From Rhodovastum sp963804495 (GTDB taxonomy: Bacteria; Pseudomonadota; Alphaproteobacteria; Acetobacterales; Acetobacteraceae), in NCBI GenBank assembly GCA_963804495.1, contig CAWDQN010000007.1:62001-126000 (forward strand): a DNA stretch of 64,000 bases. The letters are read 5' to 3'. The notes beneath the pieces are model-generated. The model did not search any database. It saw nothing but the letters and a program-made list of their open reading frames with translations, and was not told the DNA's origin. Made by a program: the position numbers and the translations under genes. This document shows, one piece after another, positions 52,131-61,111 of this stretch (its first letter is position 1; each line of letters opens with the position of its first letter).

Positions 52131-52910
52131 ATGCTGAAACTGCGAGTCATCCCTTGCCTGGATGTGAAAGACGGGCGGGTGGTCAAAGGTGTCAATTTTG
52201 TTTCACTGCGCGACGCGGGCGATCCCGTCGAGCAGGCGGCGATTTATGATGCCGCCGGCGCGGATGAACTTTGCTTCCTCGACATCACTGCCAGCCACGA
52301 GAACCGCGATACGATCGTGGATGTTGTCTCGCGCACGGCCGCGCGGGTGTTCCTGCCGCTGACCGTGGGCGGCGGCATCCGCTCCATCGAGGACATGCGC
52401 CGGCTGTTGCTGGCGGGCGCTGACAAATGCAGCGTCAACTCCGCCGCCGTGGCGCGCCCCGAGCTGGTGGGCGAGGCGGCGCGGAAATTTGGCAGCCAGT
52501 GCGTGGTGGTGGCGGTGGACGCCAAACAGGTCGGTCCGGGGGAGTGGCACGTGTTCACCCATGGCGGGCGGCGCGATACCGGCATCGACGCGGTGCCGTG
52601 GTGCCGCCGCGTGGTGGAACTGGGTGCCGGTGAGATCCTGCTGACCAGCATGGACCGCGATGGCACCGGCGTGGGGTTCGACCTCGATCTGTTGCGCGCG
52701 GTGTGCGGCGCGGTGTCGGTGCCCGTCATCGCTTCGGGCGGGGTCGGCACGCTGGCGCATTTCGTCGACGGTGCGCAGGCCGGTGCCACCGGGTTGTTGG
52801 CCGCGAGTGTGTTCCATTTCGGCACGTTCACCATCGCCGCGGTGAAGGCGGCGATGGCGCAAGCCGGGCTGCCGGTGCGGCTGCAGCGCGACGTGGCGCG
52901 AGCGGCCTGA
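52131..52910 (+). CDS. hisF: imidazole glycerol phosphate synthase, cyclase subunit
   Basis: 259 residues. RVIPCLDVKDGRVVKGVNF with the first catalytic Asp, GGGIRSIEDM, ILLTSMDRDGTGVGFDLDLL with the second. Partner of HisH. The 118 bp after hisA are the largest gap in the operon and may contain a secondary promoter (AT-rich TAAAAACATCGCAATAACC at about 52091). Confidence 0.97.
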   Translation: MLKLRVIPCLDVKDGRVVKGVNFVSLRDAGDPVEQAAIYDAAGADELCFLDITASHENRDTIVDVVSRTAARVFLPLTVGGGIRSIEDMRRLLLAGADKCSVNSAAVARPELVGEAARKFGSQCVVVAVDAKQVGPGEWHVFTHGGRRDTGIDAVPWCRRVVELGAGEILLTSMDRDGTGVGFDLDLLRAVCGAVSVPVIASGGVGTLAHFVDGAQAGATGLLAASVFHFGTFTIAAVKAAMAQAGLPVRLQRDVARAA

Positions 52911-52919
52911 GGAGCTTGC

Positions 52920-53417
52920 ATGGCCAAACCGACGAAGAAAGACCTGGCCAAACCCGGCGGGAAGAAGAGTGGCGCACGGCAGAAGCCGTTTATCGCCAAG
53001 CCGGTGGGGGCTGCCGTGGTTCGTGGCGGGCCGCCGCTGCCGCTGGCCGTCGACGCTTCTCCGGCGGTGCTGGACCGGCTGTGGTCGGTGGTGATGAGCC
53101 GGCGGGGCGCCGATCCGGCGAAGAGTCACTCTGCCCGCCTGCTGTCGCGCGGCACCGCCAAGATAGCCCAGAAGTTCGGCGAGGAAGCGGTGGAATGCGT
53201 GATCGAGGCCGCGCTCGGCAACCGCGCGGCGCTGGTGGCCGAGAGCGCCGACGTGCTCTATCATTTGCTCGTCATCTGGGTGGATGCGGGGGTGCGGCCG
53301 GAGGAGGTGTGGTCCGAGTTGCAACGGCGCGAGGGTGTCTCCGGCGTCGACGAGAAGGCGTCGCGGGTGCGGGAACTGCCGATGGTTCTCGGATTGCCGA
53401 CGAAAAAAATTCCCTGA
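52920..53417 (+). CDS. hisE: phosphoribosyl-ATP diphosphatase with a basic N-terminal extension
   Basis: 165 residues, longer than the usual ~105. The core from about residue 50 (VLDRLWSVVMSRRGADPAKS, then KFGEEAVECVIEAALGNRAALVAESADVLYHLLVIWVDAG) is a normal MazG-like HisE. The first ~45 residues are rich in Lys/Pro/Gly (AKPTKKDLAKPGGKKSGARQ) and probably disordered. No separate hisI appears here. Confidence 0.93.
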   Translation: MAKPTKKDLAKPGGKKSGARQKPFIAKPVGAAVVRGGPPLPLAVDASPAVLDRLWSVVMSRRGADPAKSHSARLLSRGTAKIAQKFGEEAVECVIEAALGNRAALVAESADVLYHLLVIWVDAGVRPEEVWSELQRREGVSGVDEKASRVRELPMVLGLPTKKIP

Positions 53418-53543
53418 ATATCCGCGGGCGATCTTTTCGCGCGGCCAAGGTTTGCGCGGGATGCGCGGGGAGCGTAGTTTCACCGGCTCGTGACGCGCTT
53501 GCATGTGCTGTCAGTATGTGGCGCGCAGGGCGGAGGGCGAATA

Positions 53544-53936
53544 ATGCCGGTCAAGGGCCTGGGTGAATACGACGACCAGAACGTGTTCGCGCGCATCCTG
53601 CGCGGCGAGATTCCCAGCCGGAAGGTCTATGAGGACGAGTGGGCGTTGGCCTTCCACGACATCGCGCCCCAGGCGCCGGTGCACGTGCTGGTGATCCCGA
53701 AGGGGCGCTGGGTGTCCATTGCCGATTTCACCGCGCGTGGCAGCCAGGGCGAAATCGCCGGGTTCTGGCGTGCAGTGGGGGCGGCGGCGCGGCAGCTCAG
53801 CCTTGAGGAGCCGGGCTATCGGGTGCTGACCAATATGGGCGTGCATGCCCACCAGGAGGTGCCACATTTCCACGTCCATATCTTCGGCGGCGGGCCGCTT
53901 GGGAGGATGCTGGAGCGTTCTGTCCTGGGCGGGTGA
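53544..53936 (+). CDS. HIT-family nucleotide hydrolase
   Basis: 130 residues from ATG at 53544. NVFARILRGEIPSRKVYEDE, LVIPKGRWVSIADF and the histidine triad VPHFHVHIFGG identify the HINT/HIT branch, which cleaves AMP-linked substrates. It is commonly the last gene of the his cluster in this group. The transposon remnant begins right after its stop. Confidence 0.92.
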   Translation: MPVKGLGEYDDQNVFARILRGEIPSRKVYEDEWALAFHDIAPQAPVHVLVIPKGRWVSIADFTARGSQGEIAGFWRAVGAAARQLSLEEPGYRVLTNMGVHAHQEVPHFHVHIFGGGPLGRMLERSVLGG

Positions 53937-54028
53937 CATGCGCGCCGCGGATGGGGGCGCGCTGCCGGTGGAGCCTTTCCCGTCATCGGGGTGGTCATGC
54001 GGGGCGGCGGCGGCGCGATGAGGACGGC

Positions 54029-55203
54029 ATGGACATGGAAGCGGCGGACCTGCGCGATGGTGGACGGCTGAAGGACATACACGCGTTCATTGACGGCCTC
54101 TCCGATCGCGACCTCCACACCAAGCGTGTGGACTCGCTGGCCGCGGCCACACTCAGCGTCATGACCGGGGCGTCGCTGGCGGTGGCGATGATCGGGCAGG
54201 CATGGGCGCAGGCACGCGGCCTGCTGACCAAGCACGCGATCAAGCAAGTCGACCGGTTGCTCAGCAACAAAGCCATCGACGTCCGGGATAGCTTCGCCCG
54301 CTGGGTGCCGCATCTGATTGGCACACGCAAAGAGATCGTCGTTGCCATGGACTGGACCGAGTTTGACGGCGACGACCAGGCCACCCTCGCGCTCAATCTC
54401 GTGACCGACCATGGCCGGGCGATGCCACTGTTGTGGCTGTCGGTGTGGAAGGACGAGTTGAAGGATCAGCGCAACGGCTTCGAGGATGCGTGTCTGCTGC
54501 GATTGTCACAGGTCGTCCCGCCCGGCTGCCGTGTCACCATCCTGGCCGACCGTGGCCTCGGCGATCACAGGCTGTTCGCCTATCTCGCTGATCCGGCTTC
54601 GGCTATGTCATCCGCTTTCGCGGCAACATCCGCGTCACTGATGCCTCCGGCGAGACGCGGACCGCCGCCGAATGGGCCGGCAAATCGGGTCGGGCGCGCA
54701 AGCTGCGCGCCGCTCGCGTCACGGCGGCGCATGCCTATCAGGTGGGTGCCGTCGTCTGTGTGAACGCACGTGATATGAAGGAGCCGTGGTGCCTCGCGGC
54801 CAGCGACGCCGAGGCGCCCGCCGGGACGCTGATTGCGCAATACGCACGGCGCTGGACCATCGAGCCCAGCGTCCGAGATACCAAGGATCTGCGTTTCGGC
54901 ATGGGAATGGCCGAGCTCCGCATCGCCGAGCCAGAGCGGCGGGATCGGCTGCTGCTGATCAATGCCTTCGCCATGGCGTTGCTCACCATGCTCGGGGCGG
55001 CCGGAGAAAGTCTGGGAATGGACCGACACCTCAAGTCCAACACGTCGAAGACGCGCACCCACTCGCTGCTCCGGCAGCGATGCATGCTCGATGAGCCGAT
55101 CCCGAACATGCCGGAGCACCGCCTTCTGCCGCTGATGCAGAGGTTCGCCGAAATGCTGGCGCAATGCGGGCCGTTGTGCGGTTTATTCTCGGAAACGAAA
55201 TGA
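54029..55203 (+). pseudogene. IS4-family transposase, frameshifted
   Basis: About 392 residues when the break is bridged. First part from MDMEAADLRDGGRLKDIHAF, with the first catalytic Asp in VVAMDWTEFDGDDQ and the second in VTILADRGLGDHRLF. The frame breaks near 54590 (CTCGCTGATCCGGCTTCGGC); the other frame continues as SGFGYVIRFRGN and holds the Glu motif YARRWTIEPSVRDTKDLRFG, ending GLFSETK at 55203. One base is missing relative to the expected reading. DDE recombinase, now probably inactive unless the break is programmed. Confidence 0.85.
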
Positions 55204-55508
55204 GGGGATGAGTGAGGGGCGCGTGCTGTCGTGCTGTCGAAGAACTGGACCAAATGTGCCGTCTGGCCGCATTCCGCCAGCAACTGGAAGAATGCCTCGG
55301 ATACACCGGAGCGATTGAGCTGCCAGAACCGCTTCCATACGCTGTTCCATTTGCCAAATTCGTAGGGGAGTGCGCGCCAGGTTATGCTGTGTACCGTGAA
55401 GTAGTAGAGAGCTTCCAGAAATTCACGGTCGTCATGCCCAGGCTCTCCCCGGCTCGATTGCGCCGCATTAAACACGTCCAGCACGATCGCCCAATCGCGC
55501 TCCGTCAT
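55204..55508 (-). pseudogene. IS5-type transposase, N-terminal fragment
   Basis: From ATG at 55508: MTERDWAIVLDVFNAAQSSR, DREFLEALYYFTVHSITWRA, LPYEFGKWNSVWKRFWQLNR, the DUF4096-like N-terminal domain of IS5-group transposases. It is cut after HLVQFFDSTTAR by the IS4 end, so the catalytic core is missing. CAGCCTGTCGGA near 55622 may be a piece of its terminal repeat. Confidence 0.75.
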
Positions 55509-55579
55509 CCCCGTCAGCATGCCCGGCTCCCTGATGCCGGTCACGCAGTGATTCGAGCAAAGCCCGCTGCGGGAATCCG

Positions 55580-55921
55580 TCATAAACGCATGTTAGGAAT
55601 TCCGTCCACACAGCCTAGCAGCCTGTCGGAATTAAGCTTTTCGAGCAATTTTTCTGCGTGCCATCGTGCTCCATCGAGAAAGACGACGTATTTGTTGGTA
55701 GAAGAGTGACAGAAAATTGCCCAATAGCGCCATTTTCGCTTAAGTGCGACAGGTTGCGAGAGAATGTAATCATCTCCCTGCCCGAAGGCGATGACGACCA
55801 ATCTGCCACCGAACCGATCGACGATCTCGCCGAACGCCTGCGCGCCGAAGGCCTTGGCGAAGGCACCCAGGGCGGGGCCACGCCGGCTGACGATGTGCTT
55901 AAATGTTCGCAGGTTTTGTAA
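55580..55921 (-). pseudogene. unrecognised gene remnant between IS fragment and repeat
   Basis: About 113 codons on the minus strand with protein-like character: FKHIVSRRGPALGAFAKAFG, FGEIVDRFGGRLVVIAFGQG, DDYILSQPVALKRKWRYWAI, HAEKLLEKLNSDRLLG. No start codon precedes it before the repeat at 55926, so its 5' end is probably lost. GC is lower from 55620 to 55780. I do not recognise the family, and it may be the end of a mobile-element passenger gene. Confidence 0.35.
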
Positions 55922-55925
55922 AGGC

Positions 55926-55955
55926 AGGTCCACGGCAGAGCCCTGGCCTTCCTCG
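55926..55955. repeat. dispersed hairpin repeat, copy 10 (partial)
   Basis: GGTCCACGGCAGAGCCCTGG and CCTTCCTC: only the last hairpin of the element is left, with a changed left arm. It lies upstream of the SOUL lipoprotein gene and is the only copy not just behind a clear stop codon. Confidence 0.7.
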
Positions 55956-56021
55956 CTTTCCCCAATTGCCGCGGCGTTCCCGCACCCTATCTTGAATGCT
56001 GGATCGAGAGGTGGAGATGCA

Positions 56022-56666
56022 ATGGCTGGTATTCTGGAAGGAGGGGTCGCGGCGATGCTGTCAGGACTAGTGCTGTTCGGCTGCTCGGCGGTGGGACTCC
56101 GCGAGGGCACCGAGGAGCCGCGTTATACGGTGTTGGCTGCACCGAACAGCCTGGAGATCCGGCAATACGGACCGCGCATCGCCGCCGAGACTTCCATCGT
56201 CGGCGACGACAAATCGGCGGCCCTCAACGAGGGCTTCCGCCGCCTCGCCGGCTATATTTTCGGCGCCAACCGGGCGAAGACAAAAATCGAGATGACGGTG
56301 CCGGTGGCGCAGCAGAAAAACGAAACCATCGCCATGACCGCTCCGGTCGGGCAGGCTCGCGGTGCTGACGGAACATGGGTCGTCCGTTTCTTCATGCCGG
56401 CGGAATGGACCCTGGAGACTCTGCCGGTGCCCGAAAATCCCGCCGTGGTGTTGGTTCAGGTGCCCGGCGAAACCATGGCGGTGCTGCGTTTCACCGGCCT
56501 GCGCGGCGAAGCCACCATCGCCGCCCGGCAGACAGAACTGCTGCAACGCCTGGACACCACCGCCTGGAAGCCGATGGGCAACCCGATCGCTTGGTTCTAC
56601 GACCCGCCCTGGACCATCCCCTTCCTGCGTCGAAACGAGGTGGCGGTGCCGGTGGCACCGCGCTGA
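56022..56666 (+). CDS. SOUL-family haem-binding lipoprotein
   Basis: 214 residues from ATG at 56022 (GGTGGAGATGC upstream). Lipobox LVLFGCSAVG (Cys about residue 21), then a SOUL domain: EEPRYTVLAAPNSLEIRQYG, LAGYIFGANRAKTKIEMTVP, ETIAMTAPVGQ and the closing NPIAWFYDPPWTIPFLRRNE. Bacterial SOUL proteins are extracytoplasmic and may bind haem or other hydrophobic ligands. No haem genes are near. Confidence 0.88.
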   Translation: MAGILEGGVAAMLSGLVLFGCSAVGLREGTEEPRYTVLAAPNSLEIRQYGPRIAAETSIVGDDKSAALNEGFRRLAGYIFGANRAKTKIEMTVPVAQQKNETIAMTAPVGQARGADGTWVVRFFMPAEWTLETLPVPENPAVVLVQVPGETMAVLRFTGLRGEATIAARQTELLQRLDTTAWKPMGNPIAWFYDPPWTIPFLRRNEVAVPVAPR

Positions 56667-56732
56667 ACGGTCAGTAGGGAACGCCTGCGGCAGGAGCAAA
56701 GCGCGCTCAGGTCGTGCACCGGATTCGGCGCA

Positions 56733-57458
56733 TCACCACCATTTGACAGGCTTCGGCTCGCGCTTGGTGGCGACCTGGCCGGCATCGCGCCTGGGTCGTC
56801 CACGCGGCCGTTTCACTTTCATGACCTCGCCGGCATCAAACAGCGTCCGCGCCGCACTGCGCGGCCTGCCCGCGGTTGCCGGCGGCCGCTCCGGTGCGGC
56901 GATCAGCGCTTGTTCGGCGGCAAGCCGCGCGGCCCGCTCCGCCTCGAGTTCGGCGGCCATGGCCGCACGGTCGGCCTCTGCCTGGCGTGCCCCGTCGAGC
57001 GCTTCCCGGCCGGTCATTTCGGCATGCGCCAATTGCGTCTGCAGCCGCTTGATGACCGATTGCGCTTCCGCCAAGGCACGATCCACGCGTTGCCGGGCTG
57101 CTTGCTCCGCTGCCAGCGCGGCTTCGGCGTTCGCCAGGCGGTTGACCGGTGGTGCGGCGCTTGTGGCCGGCCGGTGCGCCGACCCGACCCCGGTTCCCGG
57201 TTGGGCCAGAACCACCGTCACGTCGCCGTCGCGCGCAAAGCGACGGCGCATCGGACCATGCCGCCCGTCACCTGGCCCGTTCTGAGCAGCCGGCTGCCGA
57301 TGTGTCACCCTGTCGTCATGTCCCATCGCGCGGTCGGCGCCGAGGGCGCGGCGGGCCCATAGTTCGGCATCACGAAGCGACGGCGACTCTGACGAGGCCA
57401 CAGTCTCGGGCTGACGGTCAGGGTTATTGTTGTCGAGAAGGTCGGCGGGATGACGCAC
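56733..57458 (-). CDS. coiled-coil protein with AT-hook-like tail
   Basis: 241 residues at most; the true start is unclear (the first ~100 residues are low complexity). The centre is a long Ala-rich coiled coil (RLANAEAALAAEQAARQRVD through AAELEAERAARLAAEQALIA). Near the C-terminus KRPRGRPRRD is an AT-hook motif (GRP core), and the protein ends EPKPVKWW. Probably a small DNA-binding or nucleoid-associated protein, but no family is recognised. It lies between the SOUL gene and the long upstream region of nrdJ. Confidence 0.5.
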   Translation of the reverse strand: MRHPADLLDNNNPDRQPETVASSESPSLRDAELWARRALGADRAMGHDDRVTHRQPAAQNGPGDGRHGPMRRRFARDGDVTVVLAQPGTGVGSAHRPATSAAPPVNRLANAEAALAAEQAARQRVDRALAEAQSVIKRLQTQLAHAEMTGREALDGARQAEADRAAMAAELEAERAARLAAEQALIAAPERPPATAGRPRSAARTLFDAGEVMKVKRPRGRPRRDAGQVATKREPKPVKWW

Positions 57459-57814
57459 AGGTCGAGTCCAATCAGGCCATCAATGCCACGGAGCGGTGAA
57501 ACGCTGCTCAGATGACGTTGTTAGACGGACTGCCACGTGGTGACAAGTCAATGCAGGGTTTCAAATCAATAAGGCGCGCGATGGTGTGTGGCGCGCCACA
57601 CATGGATGGCCTGTTGCGGCTGGACGGCAGAGCGGAATTGACTGCAACGCCGTCCTGACGCACGGGAAGGGGTGACGAGCCATGATCGCAAATCGGCGCT
57701 GTTGCCCACCGGTGAAGCTGAAGCCAGGGAGGGATCGCCGCCTGTCCGTGCTGCAGGCCAAAGTGACGGGTTCCTGAGGGACCTGCTCGTCGCGCCATGA
57801 TAAGGACAGTAGCG
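57459..57814. other. 356-bp non-coding region before nrdJ
   Basis: No coherent gene. It includes GTGTGTGGCGCGCCACACAT (57580-57599, a near-perfect palindrome GTGTGTGGC-GC-GCCACACAT) and a further GC-rich stretch. Because nrdJ needs B12, I looked for a cobalamin riboswitch and did not see the conserved B12 box in the right order. The palindrome at about 57580 could be an operator (NrdR boxes are different, so not those). Confidence 0.4.
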
Positions 57815-60094
57815 ATGGACGTGCACAGCGGGACTATCGGCGGATCAGCGACCGATCACATCGCCCCCATCTCGTGGCAGATCTGGGATGCAAAGTACCG
57901 CTTGAAAACGCTGGACGGCGTGCCCGTCGATGTCACCATCGAAGATACTTGGCGCCGCGTTGCCCGCGCGCTGGCCGCGCCGGAAGCGAACCCGGCTGAC
58001 TGGGAGCAACCCTTCTACGAGGCATTGGCGGATTTTCGCTTCCTGCCGGCCGGGCGCATTCTGTCGGGCGCGGGCGCGGACCGGCGCGTTACGCTGTTCA
58101 ACTGTTTCGTCATGGGCGACATCGAGGACGACCTCGCCAGCATCTTCACCCATCTGCGCGAAGCGGCGCTGACGATGCAGCAGGGCGGCGGCATCGGTTA
58201 TGATTTCTCTTCGCTGCGGCCGAACGGCGCGCCGGTCCGCGGCGTCGGTGCCGACGCCTCGGGGCCGCTGTCGTTCATGGATGTCTGGGATGCCATGTGC
58301 CGCACCATCATGTCGGCCGGCGCTCGCCGCGGCGCGATGATGGCAACCATGCGTTGCGACCACCCCGACATCGAGTCCTTCATCGACGCCAAGCGCGCGC
58401 CCGGGCGGTTGCGCAACTTCAATCTTTCCGTCCTCGTCACCGACGCTTTCATGACAGCGCTGGAGGCCGACGCGGACTGGCCGCTGGTATTTGCGGGAAA
58501 AACCTACCACACTGTACGCGCGCGCACCCTGTGGGACCGCATCACCCGCGCCACATACGATTACGCCGAGCCGGGCGTGATCTTCATCGACCGCATCAAT
58601 GCCCGCAACAACCTAGCGTATTGCGAAACGATCCACTCAACCAATCCGTGTGGCGAGCAGCCCTTGCCGCCGTATGGCGCATGCCTGCTCGGCTCGATCA
58701 ACCTGGCCGAACTGGTGCGTGACGCCTTCACCCCGGATGCCCATGTCGATGCGACCGAACTCGCCGAGTTGGTGGGCCTCGCCGTACGAATGATGGATAA
58801 TACGATCGACGTATCCGGATTCCCGCTCGACGCACAGCGGTGGGAAGCACTGGCGAAGCGCCGGATCGGCCTCGGCATGACTGGACTGGCCGATGCGCTG
58901 ATCATGTGCGGCCTGCGCTATGGCTCGCCGGCGGCGGCAGAGCGGGCCGCCGACTGGGCCCACCAGATCGAGCGCGCCGCCTATGTGACATCTGCGCGAT
59001 TGGCGCACGAAAAAGGCGCGTTCCCGCTATTCGACCGGAATGCCTATCTCGCCGGCGAAACCGTTCGCGGCCTGGACGAGGATGTGCGCGACCTGATCGC
59101 CCGGCACGGCATCCGCAACGCCCTGCTCACCTCGGTGGCACCGACCGGGACGATTTCATTGGTCGCCGACAACGTCTCCAGCGGCATTGAGCCGGTGTTT
59201 GCGCTGGCCTACACGCGCAAGGTGCTGCAACCGGACGGCTCGAAGCGCGAGGAGGAGGTGTCCGACCACACATTGCGCTTGTTCCGGGCGCAATTTGGCG
59301 CAGATGCGCCATTGCCCGACTATTTCGTCACCGTGCAGGATCTGTCGCCCGCCGATCACGTGCGCATGCAGGCGGCGGTGCAGCGGCATGTCGACAGCGC
59401 CATTTCAAAGACCGTCAACGTGCCTGAAACCATCAGCTTCGAGGCCTTTCAGGGCGTCTATCTCGACGCCTATCGCAGCGGCTGCAAAGGCTGCACCACC
59501 TATCGCCCGAACAGCGTCACCGGTTCCGTGCTGGAGGCGGCGACGCCGGTGGCACCGGCCGTCCCTGCGCTGCCCAGCGAGCTGATGCGGCGCACCGAGA
59601 AGCTGACCGGCGCCACCTATAAGCTGCGCTGGCCGGATGCCGAGCACGCGATGTACGTGACCATCAACGACATCGAACAGGAGGGCGTCCGGCGGCCATT
59701 TGAGGTGTTCGTCAATTCGAAGAACCTGGAACACTATGCCTGGGTGGTGGCGCTGACCCGCATGATCAGCGCGGTGTTCCGCCGTGGCGGCGAGGTGGCC
59801 TTCGTCGCCGAGGAACTCAAGCAGGTGTTCGACCCGCGCGGCGGGCAGTGGAGCAACGGCCGCTACGTGCCATCGCTGGTCGCCGCCATCGGCGATGTCA
59901 TCGAACGCCACATGGTCAATACCGGGTTCCTCAGCGGTCCGGAAACACTGCCCGGCGCCGCCGCGCACCATGGGCACGCGCATGCCACCGCCGGATCACT
60001 CGGGCCGCTCTGCCCGAAATGCAGCCAGCCCGGCCTGGTCAGGGAAGCGGGCTGCCTGAGCTGCGTGCATTGCGGCTGGTCCAAGTGCGGCTAA
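57815..60094 (+). CDS. nrdJ: adenosylcobalamin-dependent ribonucleoside-diphosphate reductase (class II)
   Basis: 759 residues from ATG at 57815 (AAGGA at 57802-57806). LFNCFVMGDIEDDLASIFTH, GGGIGYDFSSLRP, HSTNPCGEQPLPPYGACLLG (NPCGE active site), SVAPTGTISLVADNVSSGIE, then a TSCPD-type domain and a Cys-rich tail (CPKCSQPGLVREAGCLSCVHC). It makes deoxyribonucleotides using AdoCbl, independent of oxygen. No nrdR box is obvious. It overlaps the next gene by ten bases. Confidence 0.95.
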   Translation: MDVHSGTIGGSATDHIAPISWQIWDAKYRLKTLDGVPVDVTIEDTWRRVARALAAPEANPADWEQPFYEALADFRFLPAGRILSGAGADRRVTLFNCFVMGDIEDDLASIFTHLREAALTMQQGGGIGYDFSSLRPNGAPVRGVGADASGPLSFMDVWDAMCRTIMSAGARRGAMMATMRCDHPDIESFIDAKRAPGRLRNFNLSVLVTDAFMTALEADADWPLVFAGKTYHTVRARTLWDRITRATYDYAEPGVIFIDRINARNNLAYCETIHSTNPCGEQPLPPYGACLLGSINLAELVRDAFTPDAHVDATELAELVGLAVRMMDNTIDVSGFPLDAQRWEALAKRRIGLGMTGLADALIMCGLRYGSPAAAERAADWAHQIERAAYVTSARLAHEKGAFPLFDRNAYLAGETVRGLDEDVRDLIARHGIRNALLTSVAPTGTISLVADNVSSGIEPVFALAYTRKVLQPDGSKREEEVSDHTLRLFRAQFGADAPLPDYFVTVQDLSPADHVRMQAAVQRHVDSAISKTVNVPETISFEAFQGVYLDAYRSGCKGCTTYRPNSVTGSVLEAATPVAPAVPALPSELMRRTEKLTGATYKLRWPDAEHAMYVTINDIEQEGVRRPFEVFVNSKNLEHYAWVVALTRMISAVFRRGGEVAFVAEELKQVFDPRGGQWSNGRYVPSLVAAIGDVIERHMVNTGFLSGPETLPGAAAHHGHAHATAGSLGPLCPKCSQPGLVREAGCLSCVHCGWSKCG

Positions 60095-61003
60095 GCCTGG
60101 GCTGGGCGCTTGTTTGTCTGCTGACCGCCTGCCTGTTTGCGGTCCGCGCCGATGCCAGCTGTCAGGTGGAGAAACGCGCCGCCGTGCCGGTGCGCGTGGC
60201 CGAGGGCGTGGCCGTGGTCAACGTCGCCATCAACGGCACATCCGTGCCGATGATCCTGGACACCGGCGCCGACAAGACGGCGCTGACGGTGGCGACGGTG
60301 GAAACGCTGCAGCTTCCGTTCGACGAGTGGGTGTCGACCCTGTCGCGCGGGGCAGGTGGCCGCCTGCAAAAATACCGCAACGTTTCGCCGGCCTCGATGC
60401 TGCTTGGCGGCGTTGCGCTGAAGCGGCGCGGGGTTGTTTCGAAGCCCAGCCTGGCCGTTATTGCCGGCATCGGCAGCGGCCGGGAGGACGGAACTCCTGG
60501 GCGAGGATCTGCTGTCCCTGTTCGATCTCGATCTCGATCTCCGCGCGCAAACGCTGACGCTGTTTGCCGTGCAGGGCTGCGCCGGGCGGTTCATCCCGTG
60601 GCAGGAGCCCTACGACGCGGTTGCGGTCCAGCTCGGCATGCGCTCGCGCAGCATGCCGCTGGTGCCGGTGCAGCTTGACCATCATCCGCTTGTCGCGTTG
60701 CTCGATACGGGCGCGTCGGTTTCGTTCCTCAACCTGCGCGGCATGCGCCAGCTGGGCCTGACGCCGGCGATGCAGAACGGCGACCAGGGGATCGCGGCGT
60801 CCGCGGTCGGGGGCAGGATGGAAACCCGATTGCATCGTTTCGCAGAGATGCAAATCGGTTCGCTGGTCGTGCATGACCCGACGTTGCTGACGGCACCGGT
60901 GCCGACGTTGATTTTTGACATGCTTCTGGGGGTTGATTTCTGGGCCGTGCGGCGGTTGTGGATATCTTATGCAACCAGCCAAATCTTTATTGCCACACAA
61001 TGA
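60085..61003 (+). pseudogene. retropepsin-like aspartyl protease with signal peptide, one-base frameshift
   Basis: GTG start at 60085 inside the end of nrdJ; signal peptide LSLGWALVCLLTACLFAVRADA. Two aspartyl-protease motifs, VPMILDTGADKTALTV and VALLDTGASVSFLN, indicate two retropepsin-like halves in one chain. At GGACGGAACTCCTG (60486-60499) one extra A splits the frame; removing it gives GREDGLLGEDLLSLFDLDLD, which is the family sequence. A periplasmic protease or binding domain is likely if intact. The overlap with nrdJ implies co-translation. Confidence 0.78.
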
Positions 61004-61005
61004 TG

Positions 61006-61100
61006 CCTTGGCTCTGCCCTGGTGCCCATTTACTTAAGTCGCGGGGTCCAGGGGTCCACTGACCCCTGGCGGGTCCAGGGCAGAGCCCTGGCCTTACTTG
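61006..61100. repeat. dispersed double-hairpin repeat, copy 11
   Basis: CCTTGGCTCTGCCCTGGTGC (one end, decayed), then CATTTACTTAAGTCGCGGGG, CCAGGGGTCCACTGACCCCTGG and CCAGGGCAGAGCCCTGGCC. It lies between the convergent retropepsin-like and xerC stops. Confidence 0.87.
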
Positions 61101-61111
61101 CTTTGCCGGCA

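Larger units (their letters stand above)
53937..55508. mobile_element. IS4-type element inserted into an IS5-type remnant
   Basis: An IS4 transposase gene on the plus strand (54029-55203) lies directly against the truncated N-terminal part of an IS5-type transposase on the minus strand (55204-55508). The IS5 coding sequence stops making sense exactly where the IS4 end begins. I could not define the terminal inverted repeats or a target duplication. No other transposon-borne gene is present. Confidence 0.7.

Noticed and set aside
53937..54028. Left terminal inverted repeat of the IS4 element
   Set aside because: No convincing match could be made between this stretch and the right end near 55204-55230.
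57459..57814. Cobalamin riboswitch before nrdJ
   Set aside because: Only an isolated AAGCCAGG-like stretch is seen near 57721; the B12 box and the rest of the conserved core are absent or in the wrong order.
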